Notes under the pieces: generated by a model
Seen by the model: the letters and a program-made list of their open reading frames with translations, nothing else
Told to the model about the DNA's origin: nothing
Databases searched by the model: none
Position numbers and translations under genes: made by a program
Shown: one piece after another, positions 37,839 to 47,501 of the stretch
Numbering within the stretch: the stretch's first letter is position 1
Layout of the letters: every line of letters begins with the position of its first letter
Assembly: GCA_019918135.1 (NCBI GenBank)
Contig: WBZZ01006756.1
Location: 1-64,000 of the forward strand
DNA length: 64,000 nucleotides
Direction of reading: 5' to 3'
DNA from: Paulinella micropora
Lineage: Eukaryota; Cercozoa; Imbricatea; Euglyphida; Paulinellidae

Positions 37839-39110
37839 ATGCCTACTGTTGCTGAACAGGATACGAACGGTTCCGTTCCTCCTAGACGTGAAGTTGAAGG
37901 CACACAGCCTCACAAGCCTCAAGGTAAGCATTTGCTAGTTCATCCTTCGAGAGCTAATATGATAAATGATGCGAATAGGAAGGCGAAGAAGGCGATGGAG
38001 GAGAGGAAGCCGCAACTGAAGGCTAGGTCTCCGCCTACGAAGAAGCAGCGGACCGTTCCCCCGCCAAAGGACGCAACCGTCTCTACGGTAGACAAGTGTA
38101 CATCTAGTGTACCGGACTCTGTCAAGCGGACACTTGAGATACCGGAAGCCCCGGAGACTCAAGAAGTTAAGTTGGAGGAAAAGAGGGAAGAACGGAAGGA
38201 GGACAAGGAACTTGAGCTTAGACTCAAAACCCTAGAACAAAAAATTCATGTGCTAGCGGCTAGTATACATAGACCGGACGCGCTATGCTACACTGACCTC
38301 TTTTGTGAAACTTTACAAACCACATTAAAAGTTGGTAATGATACGATGGCGAATATTAATATTGTCGGCCAGAAGCTTTTGAATAGTCACCGGACATGGG
38401 TCGACAAAAATATTAGAAAAACAAAGGGGACCCTAAAAGGGGTAGGCAGCCGTACGGAAATTACGGGCATCGTCACATTAATTTTCAAATTGAAATCCGG
38501 TCGAGTATATCGTGCGGACCTCTATGTTGTCCCCGATTACCACGGTTCAATCCTGCTGTCGTATGACCAATTTGCTACGATGGGGGCAGTGATCGATTGC
38601 GCCGCACGGCGAGTAATTTATGGAGTGAAGAATGGAGAGGAGGATATTAATCCGATGACTGCTACTGACTCATACGAGGCTTTTGAGCTGAGTCTAGCAA
38701 CGGAGACAAAAAGGTTGGCCTTCGTACATGAGGCAACTGAAGCCTATGTACACCCCTATGTCACAGTGCCGGACGAACTGTCCTGGAACGACAATTGGGA
38801 GACGGAGATGCAGGCGTATACGGTTACGATTCCCGCATGGGACAAAAAGTCTATTGATGACTTAATCGTAGCGCGTAATGAGGAGATAATATGTGTTGCG
38901 AAACAGTGCCCGTCGTTGGCCAGATTCGCAGAAGGTGGTGGGGCAGATGTCCATATTACTAATGGCTACTGTTACCACGCAAAGATGTCAGATGAAAAGA
39001 GAGAGGCGTTTGCGCCAAGGAGGCAGGGGCGTATCCCCGATACTCCAGAGGATGACATTAAAACTTTTATCACGAACTTTTGGGGCGATGTGCCTACCTG
39101 GCCGCGCTAA
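37839..39110 (+). pseudogene. Retropepsin-like protease region of the retroelement
   Basis: A 423-aa frame in the same reading frame as the end of gag; read-through is one way such families express protease. After a Lys/Glu linker, residues about 165-265 have the retropepsin strand order: TMANINIVGQKLL, FKLKSGRVYRADLYVVPDYH and ILLSYDQFATMGAVIDCAARRVIYG. These match the flap and the I-L-G-x-D-(F/L)-hydrophobic segments of LTR-element proteases. The C-terminal 150 residues are not recognised. No polymerase domain follows. Confidence 0.5.
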
Positions 39111-39300
39111 TTAACTGAAGTGAAAAAGTGTCTACGGACTCTATTTGAGAGTAACAAGCCGTATACTGTCATTCTGCCGTACAATGAGAAGGCGATATGG
39201 GCACAGGAGATAAGGGACCGGCTTATTGATCATCCTATACCGGTTCCCTCTCGAGGCCGTGCCGTTTGCCGCAGCTAGATAAATTGCTCAAGCCTAACAA

Positions 39301-39704
39301 GCAAGACTACCTACCTATGCTCCCGGACCGGATGTGGTAGGGACAGTAGCTGCAATATCTGGGCTTGAATGCGAGACTGCCGGGGCTGGAGCCGCCCTGG
39401 GGCAAGGCTGCCCCGACTGACGCAAGTCTAACCGGAGCTCGGGGCGGGGGGGGGGGGGGCAGCAAAAGCAGTTTAACGTAAACCTGAGCTCTGGCGCAAG
39501 ACAAACGGGCGCGGGGGGGGGGGGGGGGGGCGGGGTGGCGGTGCGCCTGGCCGAGCCGCGCCGGTCCTGGGGGAGTTTTTATTGTAGCTTCCTAAACCTC
39601 GGTGAGGCCTGGCCGCCGCCAGCTTCTTCCCGGTTTAGCCTGCGTGCTGCCCTCTCCTCTGCCTCATCCGCACGCCCCGGCCCGCCCGGGCCCGCCCAGC
39701 CGGG
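39301..39704. other. Composition switch and G-run zone
   Basis: Between about 39300 and 39450 the sequence changes from ordinary composition to very GC-rich DNA, with G-runs of 10 or more at about 39448 and 39514. A minus-strand AATAAA (39578-39583) probably serves the gene at 39705. No repeat marks the junction. Confidence 0.6.
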
Positions 39705-40718
39705 CTAGGCACACTGGGCCAGGAGAGCGCCCAGCGACAGCCTCGTCGTGCCGGGCGGGACCTGGACGAGGCAGTCCAGGTCCAGCAAGCCTGCGCCGGC
39801 CGGCCGGCAACGGTACTGGTGCAGGTAGCCCTCGGGCAGCACGGCGTTGAGCCACAGGGGGTAGCACCGCACGGCTTGTTCGTCCAGCGCCAGCCGGAGC
39901 GTGTCGAGGGGCGACACGGGCTCGGCCGAGCAGGCGGGACTGCGGCTGCCCCCCGCCGCCTCGATCGCGAGCGAGTCCAGCCCCCCCCGCGCCACATCCG
40001 GCGTCAGGGGAAAGGGGCACACCTTCTCCTGTGACAGCACCGGGGCCAGGTGCGCCAGCGGCGGCGGTTCGCCCGGCAGGGCCTCCGCCGCGACCCAGAG
40101 GCCGGGCCGGTACGGCAGCGCGCTGGCCGAGGCCGGCCGGGCCCAGGGGGCGCTCATCCACTCCCAGACGCTGTGCGCTAGAAAACAGAAGGCGGTCTGG
40201 TACAGGAAGCCACGCTCCGGGTCGAACAGGTACGCGCGCTGGAGCTGCAGGTACGGCAGGGCCAGCCCCTCCGCCGTGGTCTGCAGCGGCGAGGTGCACT
40301 GCCAAGACATCTCCTCGGACAGGGACAGCGTGAGGCCCGCCAGGGCCCGGGCCCAGTCGGGGCCCAGCGAGCACGTGAACTCGCGCAGGCCGCAGGAGTA
40401 CTTGGTCACGGCCGCCACCTCGCAGCCGGGGCCTAGGTAGCCGCTGTAGCAGCGGCAGGCGGGTTGCGGCCAGGGCTCGTGCCAAGTACAGACGCCGCGC
40501 CGGCCGCAGTACGGGCTGGGCCGGCCGTCGAGGCCCGTGCAGGTCCGGCAGAGGGGCTCGGGGGCGCCCGGCGCCGCCACGTCAAAGTAAGTAGTGTCGC
40601 ACACTGACTGCCGCTGGCTGGCGCTGTTGGGGGGCACAGGCAGCCGGCCGTCCTGGGCCCGCGCCGGGCCTAGCAGCAGCAGCAGCAGCGCCAGTACCGC
40701 CGCGGGGCAAGCGAGCAT
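39705..40718 (-). CDS. Secreted EGF-like protein
   Basis: 337 aa. The signal peptide LACPAAVLALLLLLLGPARA is followed by a mature start QDGRLP. Residues about 57-99 have cysteines in EGF spacing, ending GVCTWHEPWPQPACRCYSGY then LGPGC (CxC with Gly and aromatic, as in EGF modules). The rest is a Cys-poor, Leu/Pro-rich ectodomain with few sites I recognise and no membrane anchor. Probably secreted, perhaps growth-factor or adhesion mimicry as in other large viruses; that role is inference. AATAAA follows the stop, and a G-run lies just upstream of the ATG. Confidence 0.6.
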   Translation of the reverse strand: MLACPAAVLALLLLLLGPARAQDGRLPVPPNSASQRQSVCDTTYFDVAAPGAPEPLCRTCTGLDGRPSPYCGRRGVCTWHEPWPQPACRCYSGYLGPGCEVAAVTKYSCGLREFTCSLGPDWARALAGLTLSLSEEMSWQCTSPLQTTAEGLALPYLQLQRAYLFDPERGFLYQTAFCFLAHSVWEWMSAPWARPASASALPYRPGLWVAAEALPGEPPPLAHLAPVLSQEKVCPFPLTPDVARGGLDSLAIEAAGGSRSPACSAEPVSPLDTLRLALDEQAVRCYPLWLNAVLPEGYLHQYRCRPAGAGLLDLDCLVQVPPGTTRLSLGALLAQCA

Positions 40719-41212
40719 CGGGGGGGGGGGGGAGTCTTTTTACGCCGTGATCGGCTACCGCCCCAGAATGGAAGCGCGGGGGGTGTGAGGGCGCGGCCTG
40801 TCCCTCCCCTTCTTCCCTTTTCTTCTCCGTGCCTCTGTGTCGCGTGGAGAGAAAGGGGGGTCTTGCTGGGGGGGGGGGGGTACCTCCGGGCTCGAGTGTG
40901 TGTGTAGGAGGGAGAGAGGGGCCGTGGGGGCGTCCGGCGGGCGTGAGTGCCCGTGGTGGGCGCCCGCGGGGGGGGGGGGGGGGCGAGCGGAGCGGGAGGC
41001 GGGCGCGCCCTCCTTACCCCCCTGTCGGGGCAGCGGGTGTCCGCGCCGCGGGACCGAAGGGGGGGGGGGACGCGCCCCCCGGCCGCCTGCCTGCTCCCCA
41101 GGCCTCCTCCTGCCCGCACAAAAGACAGCTTTCGGCCGACCGCCGAGCAGCGACCGCGCAGACCTTCCGGAGTGCTCCCGCCGTAGCTTTGGCCCCAAAC
41201 ACCCGACGACTT
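40719..41212. other. G-run-rich intergenic region
   Basis: G-runs of 8 to 14 lie at about 40727, 40868, 40970 and 41060 between two divergent genes. Frames here on both strands are Pro/Arg/Gly-rich and look spurious. No clear TATA box. Confidence 0.4.
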
Positions 41213-41788
41213 ATGACCCGCAAGCGCAAGCGCCGGGCCCGCGCCGCCCTCGCGGAGCGGGCCGGGCGGAAACGACGCGTCGTGATTGTCCCGCGCTCGC
41301 GCCCACCCCGCGAAGTCCTGTGGCAGCTCTGCGGGCGCGCCGCCTGCCAGGCGTGGTGGGCGGCGGACCAGCCGGCCGGCCGCGCCCGCTGCCACCGGTG
41401 TGACGCCACCTGGTACTGTGGCCGGCAGTGCCGCTCGGCCGATGCCGAGCACCACGCCGGCGTGTGCGGCGTGGGCAGCGCCGAGCGGGCCCTGGCCGGC
41501 CTCTTGGTGGAGCGCGCCACCGGTCCTGGGGACCTAGGCGAGGCCCTGCGCAACCTGCGGCCCCCCGGCGCGCGCGGCGTGGTGTACGCGGCGGCCAGGC
41601 CCGGCCAGGACGGCCTGGCCTGCGCGTTCTGGCCGGCCCGCGACCTGGAGGTCCCCCAGAAGGCTTACGTCCGCGACCTGCTGGCCCAACAGCCCGGCGC
41701 CGGCCTGGTGGTCGAGGCCCTGGTCAGGCCCGCGGACCTGGCCCAGACACTGCCGGCCGGCTGGTTCTGGTGGCACAAGAAGACCTAG
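41213..41788 (+). CDS. MYND-type zinc finger protein
   Basis: 191 aa from the ATG after CGACGACTT; upstream codons are G-run translation. A basic N-terminus (MTRKRKRRARAALAER, an NLS-like cluster) precedes a MYND-like finger: CGRAAC and then CHRCDATWYCGRQCRSADAE plus HHAGVC (about 40-85), matching CxxC...YCxxxC...HxxxC. The C-terminal 100 residues are compact, with no known domain. A nuclear protein-protein interaction role is plausible. ATTAAA about 60 bp after the stop is a likely poly-A signal. Confidence 0.6.
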   Translation: MTRKRKRRARAALAERAGRKRRVVIVPRSRPPREVLWQLCGRAACQAWWAADQPAGRARCHRCDATWYCGRQCRSADAEHHAGVCGVGSAERALAGLLVERATGPGDLGEALRNLRPPGARGVVYAAARPGQDGLACAFWPARDLEVPQKAYVRDLLAQQPGAGLVVEALVRPADLAQTLPAGWFWWHKKT

Positions 41789-42437
41789 GCCGTGCGGCTG
41801 CCGGAGCCCCGCCCCGAGCCCGCCGCCGGTGTTGTGCCGCCGAGTGATTAAAGCAACGGAGGCCAGTGTAGGCCCGTGTATCGAGAACCGGCACTGCTGA
41901 GGTAGGCCGGGGGCCGGCCGGGGCAAGCTGAAGAGAACGGGCGCTGGGCCGGGGGGCTACACGACCCATTGGCACGGCTTTAATACCCAGAGAGGTCGCT
42001 GGAAAGCTGCAGGCCTTTTGGTTCCTGTTGGTTCTTGTGTGCTCTCGCCACGCCCGGCAACCGCGCGGGCTAGGAACCTCTCTGCCTGCCTGGGGGAGGG
42101 GGGGAGCGATCCCTCCTCCGGCGCCTCCTCCCGGCTGAAGGCTACGGGAGCAACAAAAGAGGGAGGGAAAACCTGACACAGACGCGGGCAAAAGGGAAGG
42201 GGGCTTGGATGGGAAGAAGGAGGGAGAAAACACGACCGGCCTAGGGAGGGCCAGGGGGGGGGGGGAGATTTCGTCCGCCTGCCGGGACGTCTCCCGGCCG
42301 GGTACCCTGGTAAACCACGCGAAGGGCGGGAACTGAGTGTCTCTCCCATTCTCCCGACCCGCACGCCTGCCCAGCGGCGCGTGCCCCGTTCGAGTATGAC
42401 CTCGCGGGCGGCAGCTGACCCCCCTCTCGCGTTCTAG
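41789..42437. other. Intergenic region with possible splice acceptor
   Basis: It begins with the 3' flank of the MYND gene. G-runs lie at about 42100 and 42255. It ends in a pyrimidine tract and CGCGTTCTAG immediately before the lipase frame, which could be a 3' splice site. No gene is supported. Confidence 0.35.
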
Positions 42438-43496
42438 GTGGCGAACGCCGTGTTGGCGTCCGTGTCGTGCTATCCCTCGGCCTGTGTGCAACGACTGCTG
42501 CGCGCCAGTGACATGCGGCTGTGGGACTGGCTGGCGGGCGAGGGGGCGCCGCTCCCGCCGGCCCAAGCACGCCGCGTACTGCGAGCCCACACCCGGCGGC
42601 TGGGCCGGCACGGGCAATGTGCGGTGGCCTTCTGGTACGACCGGCGGCAGGTCGAGTGCCGGGCCGCGCCGCCGGCCGCGACGACCGGCGGCGCGGACCT
42701 GTGCGTGGAAGCGGTGATCTGTGCCCGGACCCAGACCGGGTGCGTCGTCGGCTGGTCGGACGCGCGGCGCAAATTCTTTATCGCGGTCCGCGGGACGTGG
42801 ACCGCGCCTAATCATCGGCTGGATTTGGACCTCCATGCGGAGCGCGGCCTAGCCCGGGGCAGCCCGGGGCAGGCGGAAAGCCCGGCCCCGCGGACTTTGC
42901 GGGACTGCTTGATCACGGCGGCCCAGAGGTTTTACCAAGAGAACCCACGGGAGCCCAGCCTCAAGCTGCACCGGGGGTTCTTCCGCGCGGCCACACCCCC
43001 CTGTTTCTGGCGGCTGCAGGAGCTCCTGCGACAGCACCCGCCCGACGAGCTGTACGTGGCGGGCATGTCGCTGGGGGGGGCCATGGCGCCGCTCCTAGTC
43101 GTGGGCCTGGCCAACACGCTGGGCTGGGACCCCGGCCCGGCCCTCACCTGCGTCACGTTCGGCGCGCCCAAGATTGGTGACCGGGCTGGCAACAGCCTGC
43201 TGCTGTCCGAGTTCCGCCGGGCCGGCCGGCGGTGGCGCTGGCTGCGCCTCTACCGCGGCAGCGACTGGATCCCTACCCTCCCGCCGGTGCTCTGGAGGCG
43301 GGCCGGCGCTTACCAGCACCCCGAGGCCGCCGAGGAGCGCCGGGGCAGCTACCGGGCCTTCGACCTGGATGGCTGGGCGGACCTCAACTGGTGGGGACAA
43401 GCAGGTTCCCCCGCGGACGCCGCCGTCAGGCGCACCAACCGCCAGCACTGGGGCCATTGGTGGTACTGGCTGCCCGCGTACCCGGCCCTGTCCTAG
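42438..43496 (+). CDS. Class 3 (fungal-type) lipase
   Basis: About 350 aa; the frame begins without ATG after a splice-like TTCTAG, and the first Met is at 42513, so the start is open. The alpha/beta-hydrolase core has FFIAVRGTW (oxyanion strand), KLHRGFFRA, the nucleophile elbow VAGMSLGGAMAPLL (GxSxG, about 210-223), TFGAPKIGDRAGN, YRGSDWIPTLPP (catalytic Asp region) and a late HWGHWWYW (His region). This is the order of Lipase_3 enzymes hydrolysing acylglycerols. No clear signal peptide. Such lipases occur in several giant viruses and in hosts; a role in membrane or lipid remodelling is inferred. Confidence 0.75.
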   Translation: MANAVLASVSCYPSACVQRLLRASDMRLWDWLAGEGAPLPPAQARRVLRAHTRRLGRHGQCAVAFWYDRRQVECRAAPPAATTGGADLCVEAVICARTQTGCVVGWSDARRKFFIAVRGTWTAPNHRLDLDLHAERGLARGSPGQAESPAPRTLRDCLITAAQRFYQENPREPSLKLHRGFFRAATPPCFWRLQELLRQHPPDELYVAGMSLGGAMAPLLVVGLANTLGWDPGPALTCVTFGAPKIGDRAGNSLLLSEFRRAGRRWRWLRLYRGSDWIPTLPPVLWRRAGAYQHPEAAEERRGSYRAFDLDGWADLNWWGQAGSPADAAVRRTNRQHWGHWWYWLPAYPALS

Positions 43497-43729
43497 CCAC
43501 CCCCCCCCCCTCCAGGCCCTTTTCCTCTCCCGGCTAGCTACGGCCGGCGTTCTTCTTCGGCCGCTCGCAGCCCGCGCTCGAGCGCGTCCAGCCGCCGGGC
43601 ACAAACACGTCGTCGGTATGAAGGTTTCTTTAATAGTGTGGCTTGCTTTTTCTCTCTGCTGGGAGAAGGGGGCCAGGGCAGACCCCCCCGTCCACCGCTC
43701 TCGGCGCAGCCCGTCTGGCCTTGCTGGGG

Positions 43730-44002
43730 TCAGCGCTCCTGTTGCTGTGCTGCGCGGCACGCTTCGCAGACAAACGTGCAATCTTCTTCGGGGTCCTCGC
43801 TGATCCGGCAGCTCTGCAGCAAAGGGACGAGGCCCGCCGCCCCAGGCTCCCGGCTCGCTGCCTCGGCCTGCCGCTGCTTCCGCGTCCCTGGACAACTCAG
43901 TAGTTTGTGCTGCTCGAGGCAGTCCGGACAGTAACCTCCTGCGGGACACTCCGTGCACAAAAGCAATTTCTTGCCCTCCTTGAAACAAAGTCCACAGCTC
44001 AT
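43730..44002 (-). CDS. Small zinc-binding protein (PHD/B-box-like)
   Basis: 90 aa from the ATG at 44002; an upstream in-frame Met is Pro-rich and less likely. MSCGLCFKEGKKLLLCTEC then GYCPDCLEQHKLLSC gives a CxxC...CxxC...CxxC...H...C arrangement, close to a treble-clef or B-box/PHD finger. A second CTFVCEAC pair is near the end. A minus-strand ATTAAA lies at about 43631. It may be a ubiquitin-pathway or chromatin adaptor, but the fold is uncertain. Confidence 0.5.
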   Translation of the reverse strand: MSCGLCFKEGKKLLLCTECPAGGYCPDCLEQHKLLSCPGTRKQRQAEAASREPGAAGLVPLLQSCRISEDPEEDCTFVCEACRAAQQQER

Positions 44003-44278
44003 GCGGGCGGGGGGGGGGGGGGGAGTGGTGGCAGTGGCAGAGCGTTCGGCTTTTCTGTGTGCACCGGCACGAGCCGGCACGGAGCGCCGGAGGAAGAGGA
44101 AGAAGGAGGGGGGGTGGAGGGGTGGGCCGAGGGGGGGCGGGCGAAGCGGGGAGGGGAGGGGAGCGAGAGGGGCGGCCAGGAGGTAGGGGGCGAAGTGCGT
44201 GAGGAGGACGTGCGTGGGGGAGAGGGTGCCGCGCGGGGGCCGGCGGGGCAGCTGCCAGACCCCGCAGAAGCTTTCGGC

Positions 44279-44656
44279 ATGGGGGACTCGTCCTGGGCCC
44301 CGCCGCCCTTGGCCCCGCTGTCCTTGGTGTACCGGCCCGAGACGGAGAACCCTATCTTGGCCGCGACTTGTGTGCCGCAGGAAGGCCTGGTGGACTTGGC
44401 GCTGTCCTGGCGTTACCTAGCGGACCCGCGGCTGCGCCTCGGCTCTAGCCCCCACCTGCGAGCGGCTTGCATCCAGGCCCTGCAGGACAAGAGCTTCTGC
44501 TGCACCCGCACCTTCTGGTCGGCCGCGCGGCGGCGGCACGTGCATATGCTGGACATGTCCCGGGTGTGGGTCGAAGGCCACCTGCTGTGGGAACAGCGAC
44601 TGCAAGACCCCACGAAGCTGCTGTCGGTGCGACTGCAGGAGCCGGCCGACCCCTAG
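44279..44656 (+). CDS. Unrecognised 125-aa protein
   Basis: MGDSSWAPPPLAPLSLVYRP opens a compact protein with WRYLADPRLRLG, IQALQDKSFCCTRTFWSAAR and HMLDMSRVWVEGHLLWEQRL. It has a normal mixture of residues rather than GC-artefact composition. ATTAAA about 85 bp after the stop supports a real transcription unit. No domain recognised; upstream frames are G-run translation. Confidence 0.45.
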   Translation: MGDSSWAPPPLAPLSLVYRPETENPILAATCVPQEGLVDLALSWRYLADPRLRLGSSPHLRAACIQALQDKSFCCTRTFWSAARRRHVHMLDMSRVWVEGHLLWEQRLQDPTKLLSVRLQEPADP

Positions 44657-44762
44657 GCCGGCGGAGGTCCCCTGGCTCCTTCCGTCCCTGCAGGTGGCTG
44701 CCGTGTGGGCTGCCACCGCTGCAAACTCCTGTTTTGGCTGTACATTAAAAAAGCCAGCCCGC

Positions 44763-45149
44763 TTATCTCTGCCTGAGCTGCGTCGGCGCTGCTGGCCGGC
44801 TTAGCGGACCGCCCCCGGGGGAGCAGGGGTCCGTCAGGTCTAGCACCAGAGTCACGAGGTGCGAGTAAGGCGCGGCGAGCCCCTCGAGCTCGAGGCGCAG
44901 CGAGGCCGGCGGGCGGCCGGCGCCCCGGGCCAGGGCCCCCCAGATCAGTGCCGCCTCTGTGTGCCCGTCGACCGCTCGGACACGGCCGTGCAGCACGCCG
45001 GTGGCTAGCGCACGGCACGCGTCGGGTACCCCCGGCCGGCCACCGGGGTGGCAAGTGAAGGAGACGGCCGGCCCCGGCGTCGCCGTCCGGTGCCGGCCCC
45101 AGGGGCACAGGGCCTGGTGGCGGGGCCCCTCCGGCGTGAGCTCGCCAGT
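44763..45149 (-). CDS. Unrecognised small protein, start unresolved
   Basis: The frame ...ACRALATGVLHGRVRAVDG, AALIWGALARG, LRLELEGLAAPYSHLVTLVL, DLTDPCSPGG has a natural composition. No ATG opens it; a GTG at 44996 or an unseen exon are options. A weak call that rests on composition only. Confidence 0.3.
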   Translation of the reverse strand, partial: TGELTPEGPRHQALCPWGRHRTATPGPAVSFTCHPGGRPGVPDACRALATGVLHGRVRAVDGHTEAALIWGALARGAGRPPASLRLELEGLAAPYSHLVTLVLDLTDPCSPGGGPLSRPAAPTQLRQR

Positions 45150-45253
45150 GCATCCTCTCTTTCCGCTACGGCCCCTTCCTGCCTAGCCCCCGGGCGGGGG
45201 GAGGGCTGGGGGGATGTGTGGGAGAGGGGGGAGCTCCTCTCCCTGCCCCCAAA

Positions 45254-45750
45254 ATGCCGCCCGAGGCCCGCCACGAGCAGGGTGGGCGCCGGTCGCTGCC
45301 CCCGCCCCGGCGGCCGCAGGTGTCGAACGCCATCCGCGCGCGCCCGCCCAGTTTCGTGCTGTACTACCACGGCCGGCCGCTGCGCGGCCTGCATGCCTGG
45401 CTGCAGGACACCGTCTGGGGCACGGGGGGGTCCCGTGCACCACGGGGCGCGGCCGAGCCCTCCGTCTTCAGCGAATGGGCGGCCCGCGCGGCGGCGGCCG
45501 GCCACCCGCGCACCCAGTCGTGCCTGTACAGGCGGGGCCAGGCCATCGTGGTCGATCAGCAACTCAACGCCCTCGTGCGCATAGCGACGGGCGCGCGCAG
45601 GCCAGCCCTGGCGGGCGCGCTCTGGTCCCGGGACTACCGCCTGTGGGACGGCGCGCCGCCGGTCGAGCGGGCCCGGTTCGCGCGGCAGCTGCGGGCCAGA
45701 ACGGGGCTGCCCCTCCTGGCCGGGCGCGAGCTACACGTCCGCCCCCGCCT
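45254..45750 (+). CDS. Unrecognised protein, 3' end uncertain
   Basis: From ATG in CCCAAAATGCCGCC. FVLYYHGRPLRGLHAWLQD, QSCLYRRGQAIVVDQQLNAL and LWSRDYRLWDGAPPVERARF look like a genuine protein of about 160 residues. The open frame runs far beyond but becomes antisense to the gene at 45731, so I stop the call near that gene's end. No family recognised. Confidence 0.4.
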
Positions 45751-46549
45751 GCGGGGTCCGGGCCACCAGCACCACCGAGCTCAGGAACTCCACGTTCTGC
45801 ATCAGCTTCGCCAAAGACTCCCGGTAGTCCGCGGTGAAGGGGCACTTGGTCGGCTGCCAGCGCGGGCGCTGGCCGCCCCCGCGCCGCTGCTTCTTGGCCG
45901 CGGGCGGCCGCCAGCCGTCGGGCTGCTCGGCGTCGCCCGCGTCCGCCCCGTCCCCCGCCTCCTCCGTGGCCAGCGCGCTGCCCGGGCAGGGGTCGTACCC
46001 CCGGCTGTCGGCCAGCAGGTCGTTGATGATCCGCAGCACGTCGAAGTTGGCGCGGTTGACCCACAGCCACAGCGAGTGGCCGACGACCTGGCCGTGCTCG
46101 TCCTGCACCGCCGACACTGCCCGGACGCTGTGGGGCAGCGCGCTCTCGGCGTCCACGCCCAGCAGGTCGGGGTGCGACGCAATGGCCCACCACAGGCACA
46201 CCAGCAGCTTGAAGGCCTCGTGCACCTTGTTGGTCTTGGTCTCGAAGCCCAGAGGCGTGGGCTGCGACAGGAAGCGCGAGGGCACCGTCATCTGCAGGCA
46301 GTAGCACGCGTCCCGCACCAGGTCGGCGCCCTCGTGCGCGGGGGCCAGGTGGCCCTGCCCGGCGGCGCCGTAGTCCTCGGCGCCCTGCTCGAAGAAGGTG
46401 TCCACTATGTTGGCCTCGTCGGCCTCCGGGGCGGGGGCCTGGCCCCCCGCCCCGCTCGACAGCGACGTATAGAAGGGGTGGCTGCCGCGGAAAGAATAGG
46501 GCTCGTACGGCTCCGGCAGCACCGCCTGGCTCTGCGTCCGCTTGGCCAT
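45731..46549 (-). CDS. Unrecognised 272-aa protein with basic patch
   Basis: The ATG in TTGGCCATGG opens MAKRTQSQAVLPEPYEPYSF. The middle is well structured (VRDACYCLQMTVPSRFL, VHEAFKLLVCLWWAIASHPD, HSLWLWVNRANFDVLRIIND). It is followed by an acidic stretch, an NLS-like AAKKQRRGGGQRPRWQPTK and a final YRESLAKLMQNVEFLSSVVL. One of the most protein-like frames in the GC-rich block. No known domain found by eye. Confidence 0.6.
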   Translation of the reverse strand: MAKRTQSQAVLPEPYEPYSFRGSHPFYTSLSSGAGGQAPAPEADEANIVDTFFEQGAEDYGAAGQGHLAPAHEGADLVRDACYCLQMTVPSRFLSQPTPLGFETKTNKVHEAFKLLVCLWWAIASHPDLLGVDAESALPHSVRAVSAVQDEHGQVVGHSLWLWVNRANFDVLRIINDLLADSRGYDPCPGSALATEEAGDGADAGDAEQPDGWRPPAAKKQRRGGGQRPRWQPTKCPFTADYRESLAKLMQNVEFLSSVVLVARTPQAGADV

Positions 46550-46948
46550 GGCGGACCGATTCTGCTACGACGACGGCCTGGCCCGGCGGCCACGCCCGGT
46601 CCCGCGCGCGTGGGTCACCCACACCCACACCCACGCGCCGCCCTGGCGCCGGCACGGGCGGAGAGAAAAGGGGGGAGCGGCACGGGTTTTGCCGGGGGGG
46701 GGGGTGGTCCCCCCCGGCACGCGCGCGGCCCCCCCTCCCTGCGGCCGCCCACCGCCCGGCGGCCCCGCGTGCCGCCCCTCGGCCAGCCCTCCCACCGGGG
46801 CGGGGGGGGGGGGGGCCGCAGCCGCGGCCGCCGGGCCCGCCGGGGGGGAGGAGAGAGGAAGGGGCTCCCCCCCCTGGCGCGAAGAAAAACCGACTCTCTC
46901 GAGGGTGTGCCTTCCCAGGTTTGTACCCGGTCGCAGGAAAAGAGAGTG
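46550..46948. other. GC-rich intergenic region
   Basis: G-runs at about 46690 and 46800; frames are Pro/Arg/Gly-rich artefacts. No motif found. Confidence 0.4.
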
Positions 46949-47410
46949 CTAAATATCCATTTTGGCCCCTAGGGGCGAAATCGCACGTCGTCGGAAGAAA
47001 GCCCGCTCCCCCCCCCCCGGCAGGCCTGCCTGGCAAAGAGAGCCCGGCGGCCCCGCGTCCACAAGCTCATCGTCGTCGTTCTCGGAATCGTGGTCCTCCC
47101 GCGCCCCATTCGGCAGACCCAGCAGACTCAGCGCGCGGAAGGCCAGGTTGTGCAAGGTCAGCGTGTGGACGGGGATGGCTGGGGGCCCAGCAAAGGCAAA
47201 GCAGTGGGCGTTGTCACCGCTAAGCTCTAGCATCTTGCTAAGCTTTAGTATCTCTTGTCTGCTACCGGGTGGGTACGCCTGGCCCCGGGAAAGCACCAGC
47301 TCTGGCAGTAGCTCCGGCGGGCCTGCTGCGCCGGGGGGAAGAAGACGCCTCTTCTCCTCCCCCCGCCGGCCGGGCCCGGGGGCTTGGCCTCTCCCTAGTG
47401 CACACGTCAA
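46949..47410 (-). CDS. Unrecognised small protein
   Basis: Up to 153 aa. The credible part is LPELVLSRGQAYPPGSRQEI, LKLSKMLELSGDNAHCFAFA, HTLTLHNLAFRALSLLGLPN and an acidic HDSENDDDELVDAG. The first 35 residues are Gly/Arg/Pro-rich and the start is doubtful. No family recognised. Confidence 0.35.
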   Translation of the reverse strand: MTCALGRGQAPGPGRRGEEKRRLLPPGAAGPPELLPELVLSRGQAYPPGSRQEILKLSKMLELSGDNAHCFAFAGPPAIPVHTLTLHNLAFRALSLLGLPNGAREDHDSENDDDELVDAGPPGSLCQAGLPGGGERAFFRRRAISPLGAKMDI

Positions 47411-47501
47411 TCTTCCTGAGCGCCTGGCTCTGGCCGGGGTCGGGGCCGGGGGGGGGGGGGGCTTCCCCTTTGCAGTCTGCTGGCAGCGGCCCAGTCTTGC
47501 T

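Larger units (their letters stand above)
35260..39300 (+). mobile_element. LTR-retroelement fragment: gag and protease region
   Basis: It holds a gag-like region (35260-37763), then a protease-like region (37839-39110). Recognisable similarity fades by about 39300, where GC-rich DNA begins. No reverse transcriptase, integrase or 3' LTR is in view, so it is an incomplete fossil with at least one break besides the truncation. Superfamily uncertain; Ty3-like is a guess. Confidence 0.6.

Noticed and set aside
45750-46972. Continuation of the plus-strand ORF beyond 45750
   Set aside because: It is antisense to the well-formed minus-strand gene at 45731 and its translation turns into Arg/Gly/Pro filler.
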